From Sphingomonas oligophenolica (GTDB lineage Bacteria; Pseudomonadota; Alphaproteobacteria; Sphingomonadales; Sphingomonadaceae): 64,000 nucleotides of DNA. Positions 25,272 to 33,706 of this stretch are shown here, piece after piece (positions within the stretch are counted from its first letter, which is position 1; each line of letters starts with the position of its first letter). The stretch is taken from positions 186,001 through 250,000 of the forward strand of contig NZ_RCZK01000005.1 of the NCBI RefSeq assembly GCF_006438955.1. The letters run 5' to 3'. Both the position numbers and the translations under genes were made by a program. Under the pieces are notes generated by a model. It had not been told where the DNA came from. It did no database searches and saw only the letters and a list, made by a program, of their open reading frames with translations.

Positions 25272-25370
25272 CCCCTCCCCTTCAGGGGTGGGGTTAGGGG
25301 TGAGGGATGTCTCGCAGAGGGTGAGCGCGGCATATTGCCCCACCCCAACCCCTCCCCTGAAGGGGAGGGG
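25272..25370. repeat. REP/BIME-like inverted pair of G-rich palindromes
   Basis: The left unit (25272-25306) begins CCCCTCCCCTTCAGGGG and continues with GGGGTTAGGGG; the right unit (25338-25370) is its inverted copy, ending CCCCTGAAGGGGAGGGG. Each unit has a local palindrome and together they can form one long hairpin with a 31-nt loop. It fills the space between cysI and the DUF934 gene within the operon. Such elements are dispersed in sphingomonad genomes and often modulate mRNA stability. Confidence 0.75.
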
Positions 25371-25383
25371 CTTTTGATTGGGA

Positions 25384-27009
25384 TCATCCATAGATCGCCT
25401 CCTTGAAACCATCCATGCCGACGCGGCGGTAGGTGTCGAGGAAGCGTTCGCCGTCCTGACGTACCGCGATATATTGGTCGGTGACGCGCTCGATCGCATC
25501 GACGATGCCGTCTTCGGAGAACCCCGGCCCGGTGATCTTGCCGAGGCTGGCATCCTCCGCGCCTGAGCCGCCGAGCAGCAGCTGGTAGTTTTCGGTGCCC
25601 TTCTTGTCGACGCCGAGGATACCGATGTGGCCCGCGTGGTGATGACCGCAGGCGTTGATGCAGCCGCTGATCTTGAGCTTCAACTCGCCCAGATCGCGCT
25701 GGCGACCCGCGAACCGCGTCGCGATCTTCTGCGCGACGGGGATCGAGCGTGCGTTGGCGAGGCTGCAGTAATCGAGCCCGGGGCAGGCGATGATGTCGCT
25801 GATGAGATCGAGATTCGATTCGGCCAGCCCTGCGTCGACCAGCGCCTGCCAGATCGTGTAGAGATCGGCCTTGCGGACGTGGGGCAGGACGATGTTCTGC
25901 GCGTGGGTGACACGCAGTTCGTCGAAGCTATGGCGTTCGGCGAGATCGGCCATCAGATCGATCTGGTCGGCGGAAGCATCGCCGGGGATGCCCCCGATCG
26001 GCTTTAGGCTGATGTTGACGATCGCATAGCCGGGATGTTTGTGCGGCTTGACGTTCTGGTCGAGCCAGACCGCGAAATCGGGGTCGGCGCGATCGGGTTC
26101 GCGATCCCCCGCCTCGAACGCGGGCGGGGTGAAATAGGCGGCGATCCGGTCGAATTCGGCGCGGGGAACATCCGACTTGTTGGGCAGGATTTCCTGCCAT
26201 TCGGCCTCGACCGCCGCGGCGAAAGCCTCGGCGCCCATCTGGTGGACGAGGATCTTGACCCGCTGTTTGTGGATGTTGTCGCGGCGCGCGGTGCGGTTCC
26301 ACACCCGCAGGACCGCCTCGCAATAGCTGAACAGGTGGTCAACCGGCAGGAACGCGCGGATCAGCGGCGCGATGAATGGGGTGCGACCCATCCCGCCGCC
26401 GACATAAACCTCGAACCCCAAGTCGCCCGCGTCGTTCGCGACGAGCCGCAGCCCGATATCGTGGAGCCGCATCGCGGCGCGATCCTCCGCCGACGCGATG
26501 ACCGCGATCTTGAACTTGCGTGGCAGGTAGCTGAATTCGGGGTGGAAGGTCGTCGCCTGGCGGATCAGTTCGGCCCAGGGGCGTGGGTCGGCGATCTCGT
26601 CGGCGCTGGCACCGGCATATTGGTCCGACGACACGTTGCGGATGCTCTCGCCGCTGGTCTGGATCGCGTGCATCTCGACCGTCGCGAGATCGGCGAGGAT
26701 GTCGGGGGCTTCCTCCAGCTTGATCCAGTTGTACTGGATGTTCTGGCGCGTGGTGAAATGGCCGTAGCCGCGATCGTAGGTCCGCGCGATGTACGCGAGC
26801 TTGCGCATCTGGCGACTGTCGAGCGTGCCGTACGGGATTGCGACGCGCAGCATGTACGCATGAAGTTGCAGGTATAGACCGTTCTTGAGCCGGAGCGGCT
26901 TGAACTGATCCTCGGTGATCTCGCCGGCGAGGCGGCGACGCGCCTGGTCGCGGAATTCATCGACGCGGGCGTCGACGATCGACTGGTCGTATTGGTCATA
27001 TTTGTACAT
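25384..27009 (-). CDS. cysI: Nitrite/sulfite reductase, hemoprotein type (CysI-like)
   Basis: 541 aa siroheme/[4Fe-4S] enzyme reducing sulfite to sulfide. The cluster and siroheme motif is split as CPGLDYCSLANARS and GCINACGHHHAGHIG near the C-terminus, and the N-terminal half has TTRQNIQYNWIKLEE. ATG at 27009 is the family start. It lies between DUF2849 and DUF934 genes, with cobA two genes upstream supplying the siroheme precursor, so sulfite rather than nitrite is the likely substrate. Confidence 0.92.
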   Translation of the reverse strand: MYKYDQYDQSIVDARVDEFRDQARRRLAGEITEDQFKPLRLKNGLYLQLHAYMLRVAIPYGTLDSRQMRKLAYIARTYDRGYGHFTTRQNIQYNWIKLEEAPDILADLATVEMHAIQTSGESIRNVSSDQYAGASADEIADPRPWAELIRQATTFHPEFSYLPRKFKIAVIASAEDRAAMRLHDIGLRLVANDAGDLGFEVYVGGGMGRTPFIAPLIRAFLPVDHLFSYCEAVLRVWNRTARRDNIHKQRVKILVHQMGAEAFAAAVEAEWQEILPNKSDVPRAEFDRIAAYFTPPAFEAGDREPDRADPDFAVWLDQNVKPHKHPGYAIVNISLKPIGGIPGDASADQIDLMADLAERHSFDELRVTHAQNIVLPHVRKADLYTIWQALVDAGLAESNLDLISDIIACPGLDYCSLANARSIPVAQKIATRFAGRQRDLGELKLKISGCINACGHHHAGHIGILGVDKKGTENYQLLLGGSGAEDASLGKITGPGFSEDGIVDAIERVTDQYIAVRQDGERFLDTYRRVGMDGFKEAIYG

Positions 27010-27305
27010 CAGATCACCTGCGCGATCGCCGCAGCGTCGTCGGGCTTGAGGGTCAGGTCGGGGCGCACCGTGGGGCCGAGCGCGCGGACGCGGTCCTTGA
27101 TATGGGCGGGGCGGGGGCCATCGGCGGTGTCGGTCGCCTCGATCACGTACGGGTTGTTGACGCGGCGCAAGGCTTCTTCTGCCGCGCCGGTCGTCTCGCC
27201 GGTGGTGCCGACATCGACCGCGTCGGCGACGTGGCGCGACCAGCCCGCGCCGGTCCACCAGATCACGTCGCCGGTCGGCAGATCGTTACCCGTGAGGATG
27301 TTCAT
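27009..27305 (-). CDS. DUF2849 family protein
   Basis: 98 aa. The start MNILTGNDLPTGDVIWWTGAGWSRHV and VIEATDTADGPRPAHIKDRVRALGPTVRPDL match DUF2849, a small alphaproteobacterial family found just upstream of sulfite reductase genes. No biochemical role is known. It overlaps the cobA stop (ATGA) and the cysI start, so translation is coupled on both sides. Confidence 0.85.
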   Translation of the reverse strand: MNILTGNDLPTGDVIWWTGAGWSRHVADAVDVGTTGETTGAAEEALRRVNNPYVIEATDTADGPRPAHIKDRVRALGPTVRPDLTLKPDDAAAIAQVI

Positions 27306-28129
27306 GCTGCGAGCTCCATGGGCCCCACGAAAGTATTACTTTCGTGGGCTCTCTCTGCAATCCTGGCCCAGCGGGCGAGTTTGTCCTGCGCGTCGGACAG
27401 GTCGACGACCTCGCCGACGACGATGATCGCGGGGCTCTGGACGCGCTCGCGCGCCACCATCGCGCCGAGATCGGCGAGCAAGGTCTTCATCGCGCGATGT
27501 CCCGCCAGCGTACCCTTTTCGATGACCGCGACGGGCATGTCGGGGGTGACGCCGTCGGCGATCAGCTTGTCGGCGATGTCGTTTGCGGTGGCGACGCCCA
27601 TGTAGATCACGAGCGTGCGCCCTTGCCCTGCGAGCCCCGACCAGTTCTGGTCGGCGAGGCCCTTGCACTGGCCCGCGACGAAGCTGACCGCGCTGGAATA
27701 GTCGCGGTGGGTGAGAGGCAGCATCGCCTCGGCCGCGCAGCCGAGCGCAGCGGAGACGCCGGGGATGACTTCGACCGGCAGCCCCGCGGCGCGGACCGCC
27801 TCTACCTCTTCGCCGCCGCGCCCGAACACGAAGGGATCGCCGCCCTTGAGGCGGACGACGACGTTGCCTGCCTGCGCCTGCGCGACGAGAAGCGCGTTGA
27901 TCGCGTCCTGCGGCAGCGTGTGGCGCGCGCGCTGCTTGGCGACCGAGATGCGCCGTGCGGTAGCGGGGGCGAGATCGAGGACACGCGGGTCGATCAGTCC
28001 GTCGTGGACGACGACATCGGCGATTCCGAGCGCTGCGACCGCGCGGACGGTGAGGAGACCCGGATCGCCGGGACCGGCGCCGACCAGGATTACATGGCCG
28101 GCCGGGGTGGAGTCGGGAAGGCTTGTCAT
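27302..28129 (-). CDS. cobA: Uroporphyrinogen-III C-methyltransferase (SUMT)
   Basis: 275 aa. SAM-dependent methylation of uroporphyrinogen III to precorrin-2, on the way to siroheme. Motifs: VILVGAGPGDPGLLTVRA, VVVRLKGGDPFVFGRGGEE and PGVSAALGCAAEA. It lacks the CysG dehydrogenase/chelatase part. ATG at 28129 begins the family sequence. A perfect 25-nt palindrome lies within its last codons. First gene of the five-gene sulfur operon. Confidence 0.93.
   Translation of the reverse strand: MTSLPDSTPAGHVILVGAGPGDPGLLTVRAVAALGIADVVVHDGLIDPRVLDLAPATARRISVAKQRARHTLPQDAINALLVAQAQAGNVVVRLKGGDPFVFGRGGEEVEAVRAAGLPVEVIPGVSAALGCAAEAMLPLTHRDYSSAVSFVAGQCKGLADQNWSGLAGQGRTLVIYMGVATANDIADKLIADGVTPDMPVAVIEKGTLAGHRAMKTLLADLGAMVARERVQSPAIIVVGEVVDLSDAQDKLARWARIAERAHESNTFVGPMELAA
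27324..27348. repeat. Perfect 25-nt palindrome inside the 3' end of cobA
   Basis: CCCACGAAAGTA and TACTTTCGTGGG are perfect 12-bp arms around a single T. It lies within the last dozen codons of cobA, just before the overlapping start of the DUF2849 gene. In mRNA it would form a very stable hairpin. It could be an attenuator, an mRNA processing site, an operator or an inserted mobile palindrome. Confidence 0.6.
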
Positions 28130-28216
28130 AAGAGCCGAGATGGGCGGTTCGTCGCGATGCGACAACCGAGCGATCCTTGGGACGAGGGTAGCGGAGCTTG
28201 GGCCTAAGGGTCGTGG

Positions 28217-28259
28217 CCCGCCACCGCCTCCCCGATCGGCAGGGGAGGCATGCGGCGGG
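28217..28259. terminator. Nested hairpin after the His-rich protein gene
   Basis: Inner arms GCCTCCCC (28226-28233) and GGGGAGGC (28242-28249) with an 8-nt loop, flanked by outer arms CCCGCC and GGCGGG. It lies just past the stop of the minus-strand His-rich gene. There is no clear T-run, so termination is likely but not certain; the G-rich arms also resemble the REP unit at 25.3 kb. Confidence 0.5.
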
Positions 28260-28267
28260 CGGACCAA

Positions 28268-28633
28268 TCAATAGCCGTAATAGTTATTGTAGCCATAGTT
28301 CCGATAGCGTGGACGCCAGCTATTGCGGCGGTGTTCACGTTGATGTTGACGCGCTAGCCGATAATCGGCGTACGCGTGTTGCTGCGCGAGGTCGCTGTGG
28401 AGCTGCGCATGGCCCCAGCGCGATACCCCCCGCTCGTGCGCCTCTTCATGCTCCTCGTCGAGCTGATCGTGATTGTTGTCGTGGCGGTCTTCGAGATGCT
28501 CGTGCTCATGCTCGTGGCGGTCTTGGCTGCCATAGCTGTATCCGTAGCCGAAGCTTTGAGCCGACGCGGCGGCAGGGATCAACGCCGCGAACGCCGCCGC
28601 GCCGATCAACGAACCAATCAATGTAACCTTCAT
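28268..28633 (-). CDS. Hypothetical secreted His/Glu-rich protein
   Basis: 121 aa with a clear signal peptide (cleavage near ASAQS, residue 26). The mature protein has alternating His/Glu/Asp runs (DRHEHEHEHLEDRHDNNHD), then HQREHRRN and a Tyr/Gly/Asn-rich end (YRNYGYNNYYGY). The composition would bind divalent metals such as Ni, Zn or Cu, but no family or function is recognised. ATG at 28633 is followed directly by the signal peptide. It is a single-gene unit ending in a hairpin. Confidence 0.75.
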   Translation of the reverse strand: MKVTLIGSLIGAAAFAALIPAAASAQSFGYGYSYGSQDRHEHEHEHLEDRHDNNHDQLDEEHEEAHERGVSRWGHAQLHSDLAQQHAYADYRLARQHQREHRRNSWRPRYRNYGYNNYYGY

Positions 28634-28739
28634 GTCACCTTCCCCTCGGGCTGTGGTGACTATTGATTGCGCTTCGCCGACTGGATCGATCCTGAATGTG
28701 GATGTCAGTCGCCGTTCACGGTCCGCGCCGCGCGCAAGG

Positions 28740-30152
28740 TCAGTCGTCGCGGAGCCCGATCCCCAGCGTGGCGCGCGCGCTGTCGGCCTCGTTGCTGACC
28801 ACCGGATAGGCGCAATAGTCGGCGGCGTAGAACGCGCTGGGGCGGTGGTTGCCCGACCAGCCGATGCCGCCGAACGGCGCCGACGACGACGCGCCGTTGG
28901 TCGGGCGGTTCCAGTTGACGATTCCGGCACGGATACCCGACCAGAACCGGTCGTAGAGCGCGGGCGTCTGGCTGATCAGCGAGGCTGACAGGCCGTAGCG
29001 GGTGTTGTTCGCCTCCGCGATCGCACCGTCGAAATCGTCGGCGCGGATGACCTGGAGGATCGGGCCGAACAGCTCGACATCGGGGCGTTCGGGCATCGCG
29101 GTGACATCGATCATCGCGGGCACCAGGAACGGGCGCGTGTCGTCGAGCCGTTCGAGGTGACGGATGACGCGGCCCCCGTTCATCAACAGCGTCAGGAAGC
29201 TTTCGGTCAGCATGTCCGCGGTGTCGTTGTCGATCACCGGGCCCATGAACGGCTGCGGATCGTCGTGCGGCGATCCGACGATGAGCCGGCCGACGAGCTT
29301 GTTCAGGGTTTCGATCAGCGGGTCGTAGAGCGAGTCCTGGACGATGAGGCGCCGTGCGGCGGTGCAGCGCTGCCCCGCAGTGGTGAACGCGGACTGCACC
29401 ACCAGCACAGCGGCGGTGTGGATGTCGGGGGTGTCCCAGACGATGATCGGGTTGTTGCCGCCCATTTCGAGCGCGAGAATCTTTTCGGGCTTGGTAGCGA
29501 ACTGGCGATTGAGCGTGATCCCGGTCCGCGCCGATCCGGTGAAGAGCAGGCCGTCGATATCGGGATGCCCGGCCAGCGCCTTGCCATGATCGGGACCGCC
29601 GATAACGAGGCGGATGCACGCTTCGGGCACGCCCGCGGCGCGGTAGCAATCGACCATGAACGCGCCGGTCGCCGGCGTCTTCTCCGACGGTTTGAAGATC
29701 ACCGCGTTGCCCGCGATCAGCGCGGGGACGATGTGGCCGTTGGGCAGGTGCGCGGGAAAATTATAGGGGCCAAGGACCGCGAGTACGCCATGCGGCTTGT
29801 GGCGCAGCGCCATCCGTGTGTTCATCGGCGCGTCGAGCCGCCGCTGCGCGGTACGCTCGGCATAGGCGGTGACCGAGATGTCGACCTTGGCGATGACGCT
29901 GTCGACTTCGGTGCGCGCCTCCCACAACGGCTTGCCGGTCTCGCGCGCGATCAGGTCCGCGAAGGCGTCGGCGCGCTGACGGACGGTGTTGGCGAAGCGG
30001 CGCATCGTCTCGACGCGGACCGCCAGCGGCTGCGCGGCCCAGCTCGCCCAGCCATGGCGTGCGGCGGCGACCTCGGCATCGACGTCGCTGGTTTCGCGAC
30101 GCCATAATTCGGCACCCGTCGCGGGTTCGTAGGAAATGAGTTCGTCCGCCAT
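28740..30152 (-). CDS. astD: Succinylglutamate-semialdehyde dehydrogenase
   Basis: 470-aa aldehyde dehydrogenase. GPYNFPAHLPNGHIVPAL, ALEMGGNNPIIV and the catalytic cysteine in TTAGQRCTAARRL fit AstD, which oxidises N-succinylglutamate semialdehyde to N-succinylglutamate, step four of the AST arginine-degradation pathway. The C-terminal sequence GIGWSGNHRPSAFYAADYCAYPV is also AstD-like. No other ast gene is in the window, so pathway use is unverified here. Confidence 0.88.
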   Translation of the reverse strand: MADELISYEPATGAELWRRETSDVDAEVAAARHGWASWAAQPLAVRVETMRRFANTVRQRADAFADLIARETGKPLWEARTEVDSVIAKVDISVTAYAERTAQRRLDAPMNTRMALRHKPHGVLAVLGPYNFPAHLPNGHIVPALIAGNAVIFKPSEKTPATGAFMVDCYRAAGVPEACIRLVIGGPDHGKALAGHPDIDGLLFTGSARTGITLNRQFATKPEKILALEMGGNNPIIVWDTPDIHTAAVLVVQSAFTTAGQRCTAARRLIVQDSLYDPLIETLNKLVGRLIVGSPHDDPQPFMGPVIDNDTADMLTESFLTLLMNGGRVIRHLERLDDTRPFLVPAMIDVTAMPERPDVELFGPILQVIRADDFDGAIAEANNTRYGLSASLISQTPALYDRFWSGIRAGIVNWNRPTNGASSSAPFGGIGWSGNHRPSAFYAADYCAYPVVSNEADSARATLGIGLRDD

Positions 30153-30208
30153 GCGCGGGAGGTAAGCGAATGCCGCGGGGGCGGCAAGACGGTGTGACCC
30201 GGGCGGAT

Positions 30209-31567
30209 TTACCGCAAGGCGTCGCCCATCTTGCGAATTGCAGCTATCTTGGCGTGGAGCGGCGCCCAGTCGTCGCGATCGGCGATCGCGGACCAGATGC
30301 TCTCGACCTCGTCGATCAGCATGGCGCAGGGTTCGCCGCGCCAATAGTCGTGGTCGCGCGCCCGGCGGGCGGCATAGGGGCCGAGCGCGGTGCGGACGGC
30401 GGCGAAAGCGTCGCCATAATGATCGGGAAGCGCCCCTCCGAAGGCGTCGAAGAAGAAACGGTCGATCGGGGTGGCGGTGGTGCGGAGCGCCTGTTCGATC
30501 GTCTGGACCAGCGCGCGATCGGTGTCCGGGTCCTGCGGGATCACCCCGAGCCGCCACAGGATCGCGGTCGCGACGGCGGGCTGATAGCGTTCGCCGAAGC
30601 GCTCGAGCGTTTCAACCAGTGGGCCGCTCTCCGCGATCAGGCGCAGGCTGGCGGCGAGTTGCATCACGTCCCAGTGGATCGCTTCGGGCTGGCGGCCGAA
30701 GGCATAGAGGCCCCGATGGTCGAAATAGGCGGCGGTGAACGCGGGGTCCCAAGTGGGGGCGAAGCGCCACGGGCCGTAATCGAAGCTCTCGCCGGTGACG
30801 TTGATATTGTCCGAATTGAGGACGCCGTGGACGAAGCCCGCGGCCATGTAGCGCGCGGCGAGCGTCGCGGTGCGCGCGACGACGAGGTCGAGCAGGCGGA
30901 TCGGGTCGTCGCTGTCCTCGCCGTACAAGTTGCGGAGCGTGTAGCCGACGAGGCGGCGCATCGCGGCCTCGTCGCGCTCATAGGCGATGCGCTGGAAGGT
31001 GCCGATGCGGATGTGGCCGTGGTTGAGGCGGACCATCACCGCCGAGCGGGTCGGGGAGGGTTCGTCGCCGCGATCGAGCGCCTCGCCGGTCTCGATCAGC
31101 GATAGCGTGCGGCTGGTCGGGACGCCCAGCGCCTCGAGCATCTCGGTCGCGAGGATTTCGCGCACGCCGCCTTTCAGCGTCAGCCGCCCGTCGCCGAACC
31201 GGCTCCATGGGGTCTGCCCCGATCCCTTGGTGCCGAGGTCCATCAGACGATCATCATCATCGCGCAGTTGCGCGAAGGTGAAGCCGCGCCCGTCGCCGAT
31301 CTCCGGGTTATAGGTACGGAACTGGTGGCCGTGGTAGCGGAGCGCCAGCGGCTGGGGCAGCGTGCCGGGGAGCGGTTCGAACCGCCCGAGATGCGCGATC
31401 CATTCGTCGTCGGTCAGTGCGTCGAGACCGACTTCGGCAGCGGCGCGGTCGTTGCGGAAGCGCAGCCGCGTTTCGGGAAAGTCCGCGGCGGCGACGGGAT
31501 CGAAGACGGTGTCGCCGAGCGTGAGGAGCGTCTTCGCGGGGCGATAGGCTTGCGGGTTGATGGGCAT
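30209..31567 (-). CDS. selO: Protein adenylyltransferase SelO (YdiU)
   Basis: 452-aa pseudokinase-fold AMPylator. Diagnostic segments: LALRYHGHQFRTYNPEIGDGRG near the N-terminus, DLGTKGSGQTPWSR, and FVHGVLNSDNINVTGESFDYGPW carrying the metal-binding Asn and Asp. SelO transfers AMP to Ser/Thr/Tyr of proteins, linked to redox stress. It is slightly shorter than the E. coli protein (478) and lacks an obvious C-terminal Cys-x-Ser. ATG at 31567 precedes LTLGDTVFD. Divergent from the hydrolase gene, 38 bp away. Confidence 0.93.
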   Translation of the reverse strand: MPINPQAYRPAKTLLTLGDTVFDPVAAADFPETRLRFRNDRAAAEVGLDALTDDEWIAHLGRFEPLPGTLPQPLALRYHGHQFRTYNPEIGDGRGFTFAQLRDDDDRLMDLGTKGSGQTPWSRFGDGRLTLKGGVREILATEMLEALGVPTSRTLSLIETGEALDRGDEPSPTRSAVMVRLNHGHIRIGTFQRIAYERDEAAMRRLVGYTLRNLYGEDSDDPIRLLDLVVARTATLAARYMAAGFVHGVLNSDNINVTGESFDYGPWRFAPTWDPAFTAAYFDHRGLYAFGRQPEAIHWDVMQLAASLRLIAESGPLVETLERFGERYQPAVATAILWRLGVIPQDPDTDRALVQTIEQALRTTATPIDRFFFDAFGGALPDHYGDAFAAVRTALGPYAARRARDHDYWRGEPCAMLIDEVESIWSAIADRDDWAPLHAKIAAIRKMGDALR

Positions 31568-31605
31568 CCCGCGATATGGAGGCCGGATAGCCGGGGACGC
31601 AACAC

Positions 31606-32493
31606 GTGGCAGCTTATGAAAACCGCTATTGGTCGTCCAACGACGGGTTGCGGCTCCATTATCGCGACTATCCGGGTGGCAATGGCCCCGGCGACGAGAT
31701 GCGCCCGCCGATCCTGTGCCTGCCCGGGCTGACCCGTAACGCGCGCGACTTCGACGGGTTCGCGGCGCGGCTGGCGGGGCGGTGGCGGGTGATCGCGGTC
31801 GATTTTCGCGGTCGCGGTGAAAGCGCCTATGCGAAAGACCCGATGTCCTATGCGCCGTCGACATATGTGCAGGATATCGAGGCGCTCTTAGCGGAGATCG
31901 GTGTCGACCGTTACGTCGCGGTGGGGACGTCGCTCGGCGGGGTGGTGACGATGTTGTTGGCGGAGACCGCGCGCGAGCGGATCGTGGCGGCGCTGCTCAA
32001 TGATGTCGGGCCGGAGATCGATCCCGCTGGGCTCGCGCGGATCCGCAGTTATGTCGGCAGGGGCGGCAATTTCCCGACCTGGATGCATGCGGCGCGGAGC
32101 GTCGGTGAGGCGAACGCCGACGTCTATCCCGATTGGGATATCGCGGACTGGCTGGCGATGGCCAAGCGGCTCTATCGGCTCAATGGGGCGGGGCGGATCG
32201 TGCTCGATTACGACATGAAGATCGCCGAGCCGTTTCGCGTGCCGGGCAACGAAGCAGGCCCCGACATGTGGCGGGCGCTGTCGTCGCTGCGCGCGGTGCC
32301 GACGCTGATCGTTCGCGGCGGGCGATCCGACGTGTTATCCGCCGCGGTCGCCGAGCGGATGACCGCCGCGATCGACGATGTCGAACTGGTGACGGTCGAG
32401 GGTGTCGGCCACACCCCGATGCTGACCGAAGACGAACTCCACGCGCCGATCGACCGCTGGCTGGCGAAGGCGCTGGCGGGGGTCGCGGCCTGA
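31606..32493 (+). CDS. Alpha/beta hydrolase
   Basis: 295 aa. Alpha/beta-hydrolase fold with oxyanion segment PILCLPGLTRNARDF, nucleophile elbow GTSLGG (Ser about residue 111), and a late GVGHTPM carrying the catalytic histidine; the acid is probably the Asp in RGGRSDVLS. Substrate unknown. GTG at 31606 is the only reasonable start. One base separates its stop from the glycosyltransferase start, so they are likely one transcript. Confidence 0.85.
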   Translation: MAAYENRYWSSNDGLRLHYRDYPGGNGPGDEMRPPILCLPGLTRNARDFDGFAARLAGRWRVIAVDFRGRGESAYAKDPMSYAPSTYVQDIEALLAEIGVDRYVAVGTSLGGVVTMLLAETARERIVAALLNDVGPEIDPAGLARIRSYVGRGGNFPTWMHAARSVGEANADVYPDWDIADWLAMAKRLYRLNGAGRIVLDYDMKIAEPFRVPGNEAGPDMWRALSSLRAVPTLIVRGGRSDVLSAAVAERMTAAIDDVELVTVEGVGHTPMLTEDELHAPIDRWLAKALAGVAA

Positions 32494-32494
32494 G

Positions 32495-33631
32495 ATGGCG
32501 CGCCCGGTCAATATCCTCCATCTCCATTCGACCTTCGACCTTGGCGGCAAGGAAGCGCGCGCGGTCCGGCTGATGAACGCATTTGGCGACAAGGCGCGGC
32601 ACACGATCGTGTCGAGCATCCCCGGCGCGCTGTCGGCGCGGCAATCGATCGCGACGGGCATTACGTACGAGATCGCACAGAACCCGCCGCCGTTGACGGG
32701 GCGGCCATCGGTTGCGCGCTACGAGGCGATCGCGGCCTATATGCGCCGGTTCGACCTGGTGCTGACGTATAATTGGGGCGCGATCGACGGGGTGATGGCG
32801 CGGCGGGTGTTCGCCAAGGGATCGCCGCCACTGGTTCACCATGAGGATGGGTTCAACGCTGACGAGGCGGGGGGTTTGAAGGTCCAACGCAACGTCTATC
32901 GCCGGATCGCGCTGGCCGCCGCCGATGCGCTGGTCGTGCCATCCGAAACGCTCGAGGTCATCGCGCATCGGCAGTGGAAACAGCCCGCGGGGCGTGTCCA
33001 CCGCATCGCCAACGGCATCGATACCGCCCGCTACGCAACAAAGCCCGATCCCAAGGCCATCCCGGGGTTCGTCAAGACCGGCAAGGAGGTCGTGATCGGC
33101 ACGCTGGCGGGGCTGCGCGAGGTAAAGGACCTGACGACGCTGGTGCGCGCGGCGGGGGGCTTGTCGGGGCGGTTTAGGCTGGTGATCGTGGGCGAGGGGC
33201 CGGAGCGCGGGCGGATCGCGCAGGCCGCCGCGGCGATGGGAATCGCCGACAGGTTGGTGATGCCGGGCTTTCTCGACCGGCCGGAGCGGTTCGTCGGACT
33301 GTTCGACCTGCTCGCGATGTCGTCGCGCAGCGAGCAATTCCCGATCTCGGTGGTCGAGGCGATGGCCGCGGGGCTGCCGATCGCGTCGACCCCGGTCGGC
33401 GACATCCCACGGATGGTGGCGGTGGAAAACCAGCCGTTCATCGCGGAGCATGGCGGCGAGGTCAGACTGCGCGATGCGATCCAGCCGCTGTTGCTCGACG
33501 CCGATCTGCGCTGCCGGGTCGGTGCCGCCAACCAGGCCAAGGCGCGGACCGATTATGACGAGAAGCAGATGATTGTCCGTTATCGCGCACTCTACGAGGT
33601 GGTGATGGGGAAGGCAGGCAGCCTAACCTGA
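32495..33631 (+). CDS. Glycosyltransferase (GT4-like, GT-B fold)
   Basis: 378 aa. N-terminal Rossmann domain begins VNILHLHSTFDLGGKEARAVRL; the C-terminal nucleotide-sugar domain has VIGTLAGLREVKDLTTLVRAA, LVIVGEGPERGRI and the EX7E-type element EQFPISVVEAMAAGLPIASTPVGDIP. It would transfer a sugar from a nucleotide donor to an unknown acceptor, perhaps a surface polysaccharide or lipid. No other polysaccharide genes are nearby. Confidence 0.88.
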   Translation: MARPVNILHLHSTFDLGGKEARAVRLMNAFGDKARHTIVSSIPGALSARQSIATGITYEIAQNPPPLTGRPSVARYEAIAAYMRRFDLVLTYNWGAIDGVMARRVFAKGSPPLVHHEDGFNADEAGGLKVQRNVYRRIALAAADALVVPSETLEVIAHRQWKQPAGRVHRIANGIDTARYATKPDPKAIPGFVKTGKEVVIGTLAGLREVKDLTTLVRAAGGLSGRFRLVIVGEGPERGRIAQAAAAMGIADRLVMPGFLDRPERFVGLFDLLAMSSRSEQFPISVVEAMAAGLPIASTPVGDIPRMVAVENQPFIAEHGGEVRLRDAIQPLLLDADLRCRVGAANQAKARTDYDEKQMIVRYRALYEVVMGKAGSLT

Positions 33632-33706
33632 GTCGGTATTTCCTCGCATGGACGCATCCAACCGTTATAGAAATTCGTTCATTTCCAAGAAGAGGTACGC
33701 ATTCCC

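Noticed and set aside
33632..33706. Possible small regulatory RNA before the NMO-like gene
   Set aside because: Only a TATAGAAAT -10-like patch and a ribosome-binding site are visible; this is an ordinary promoter/leader.
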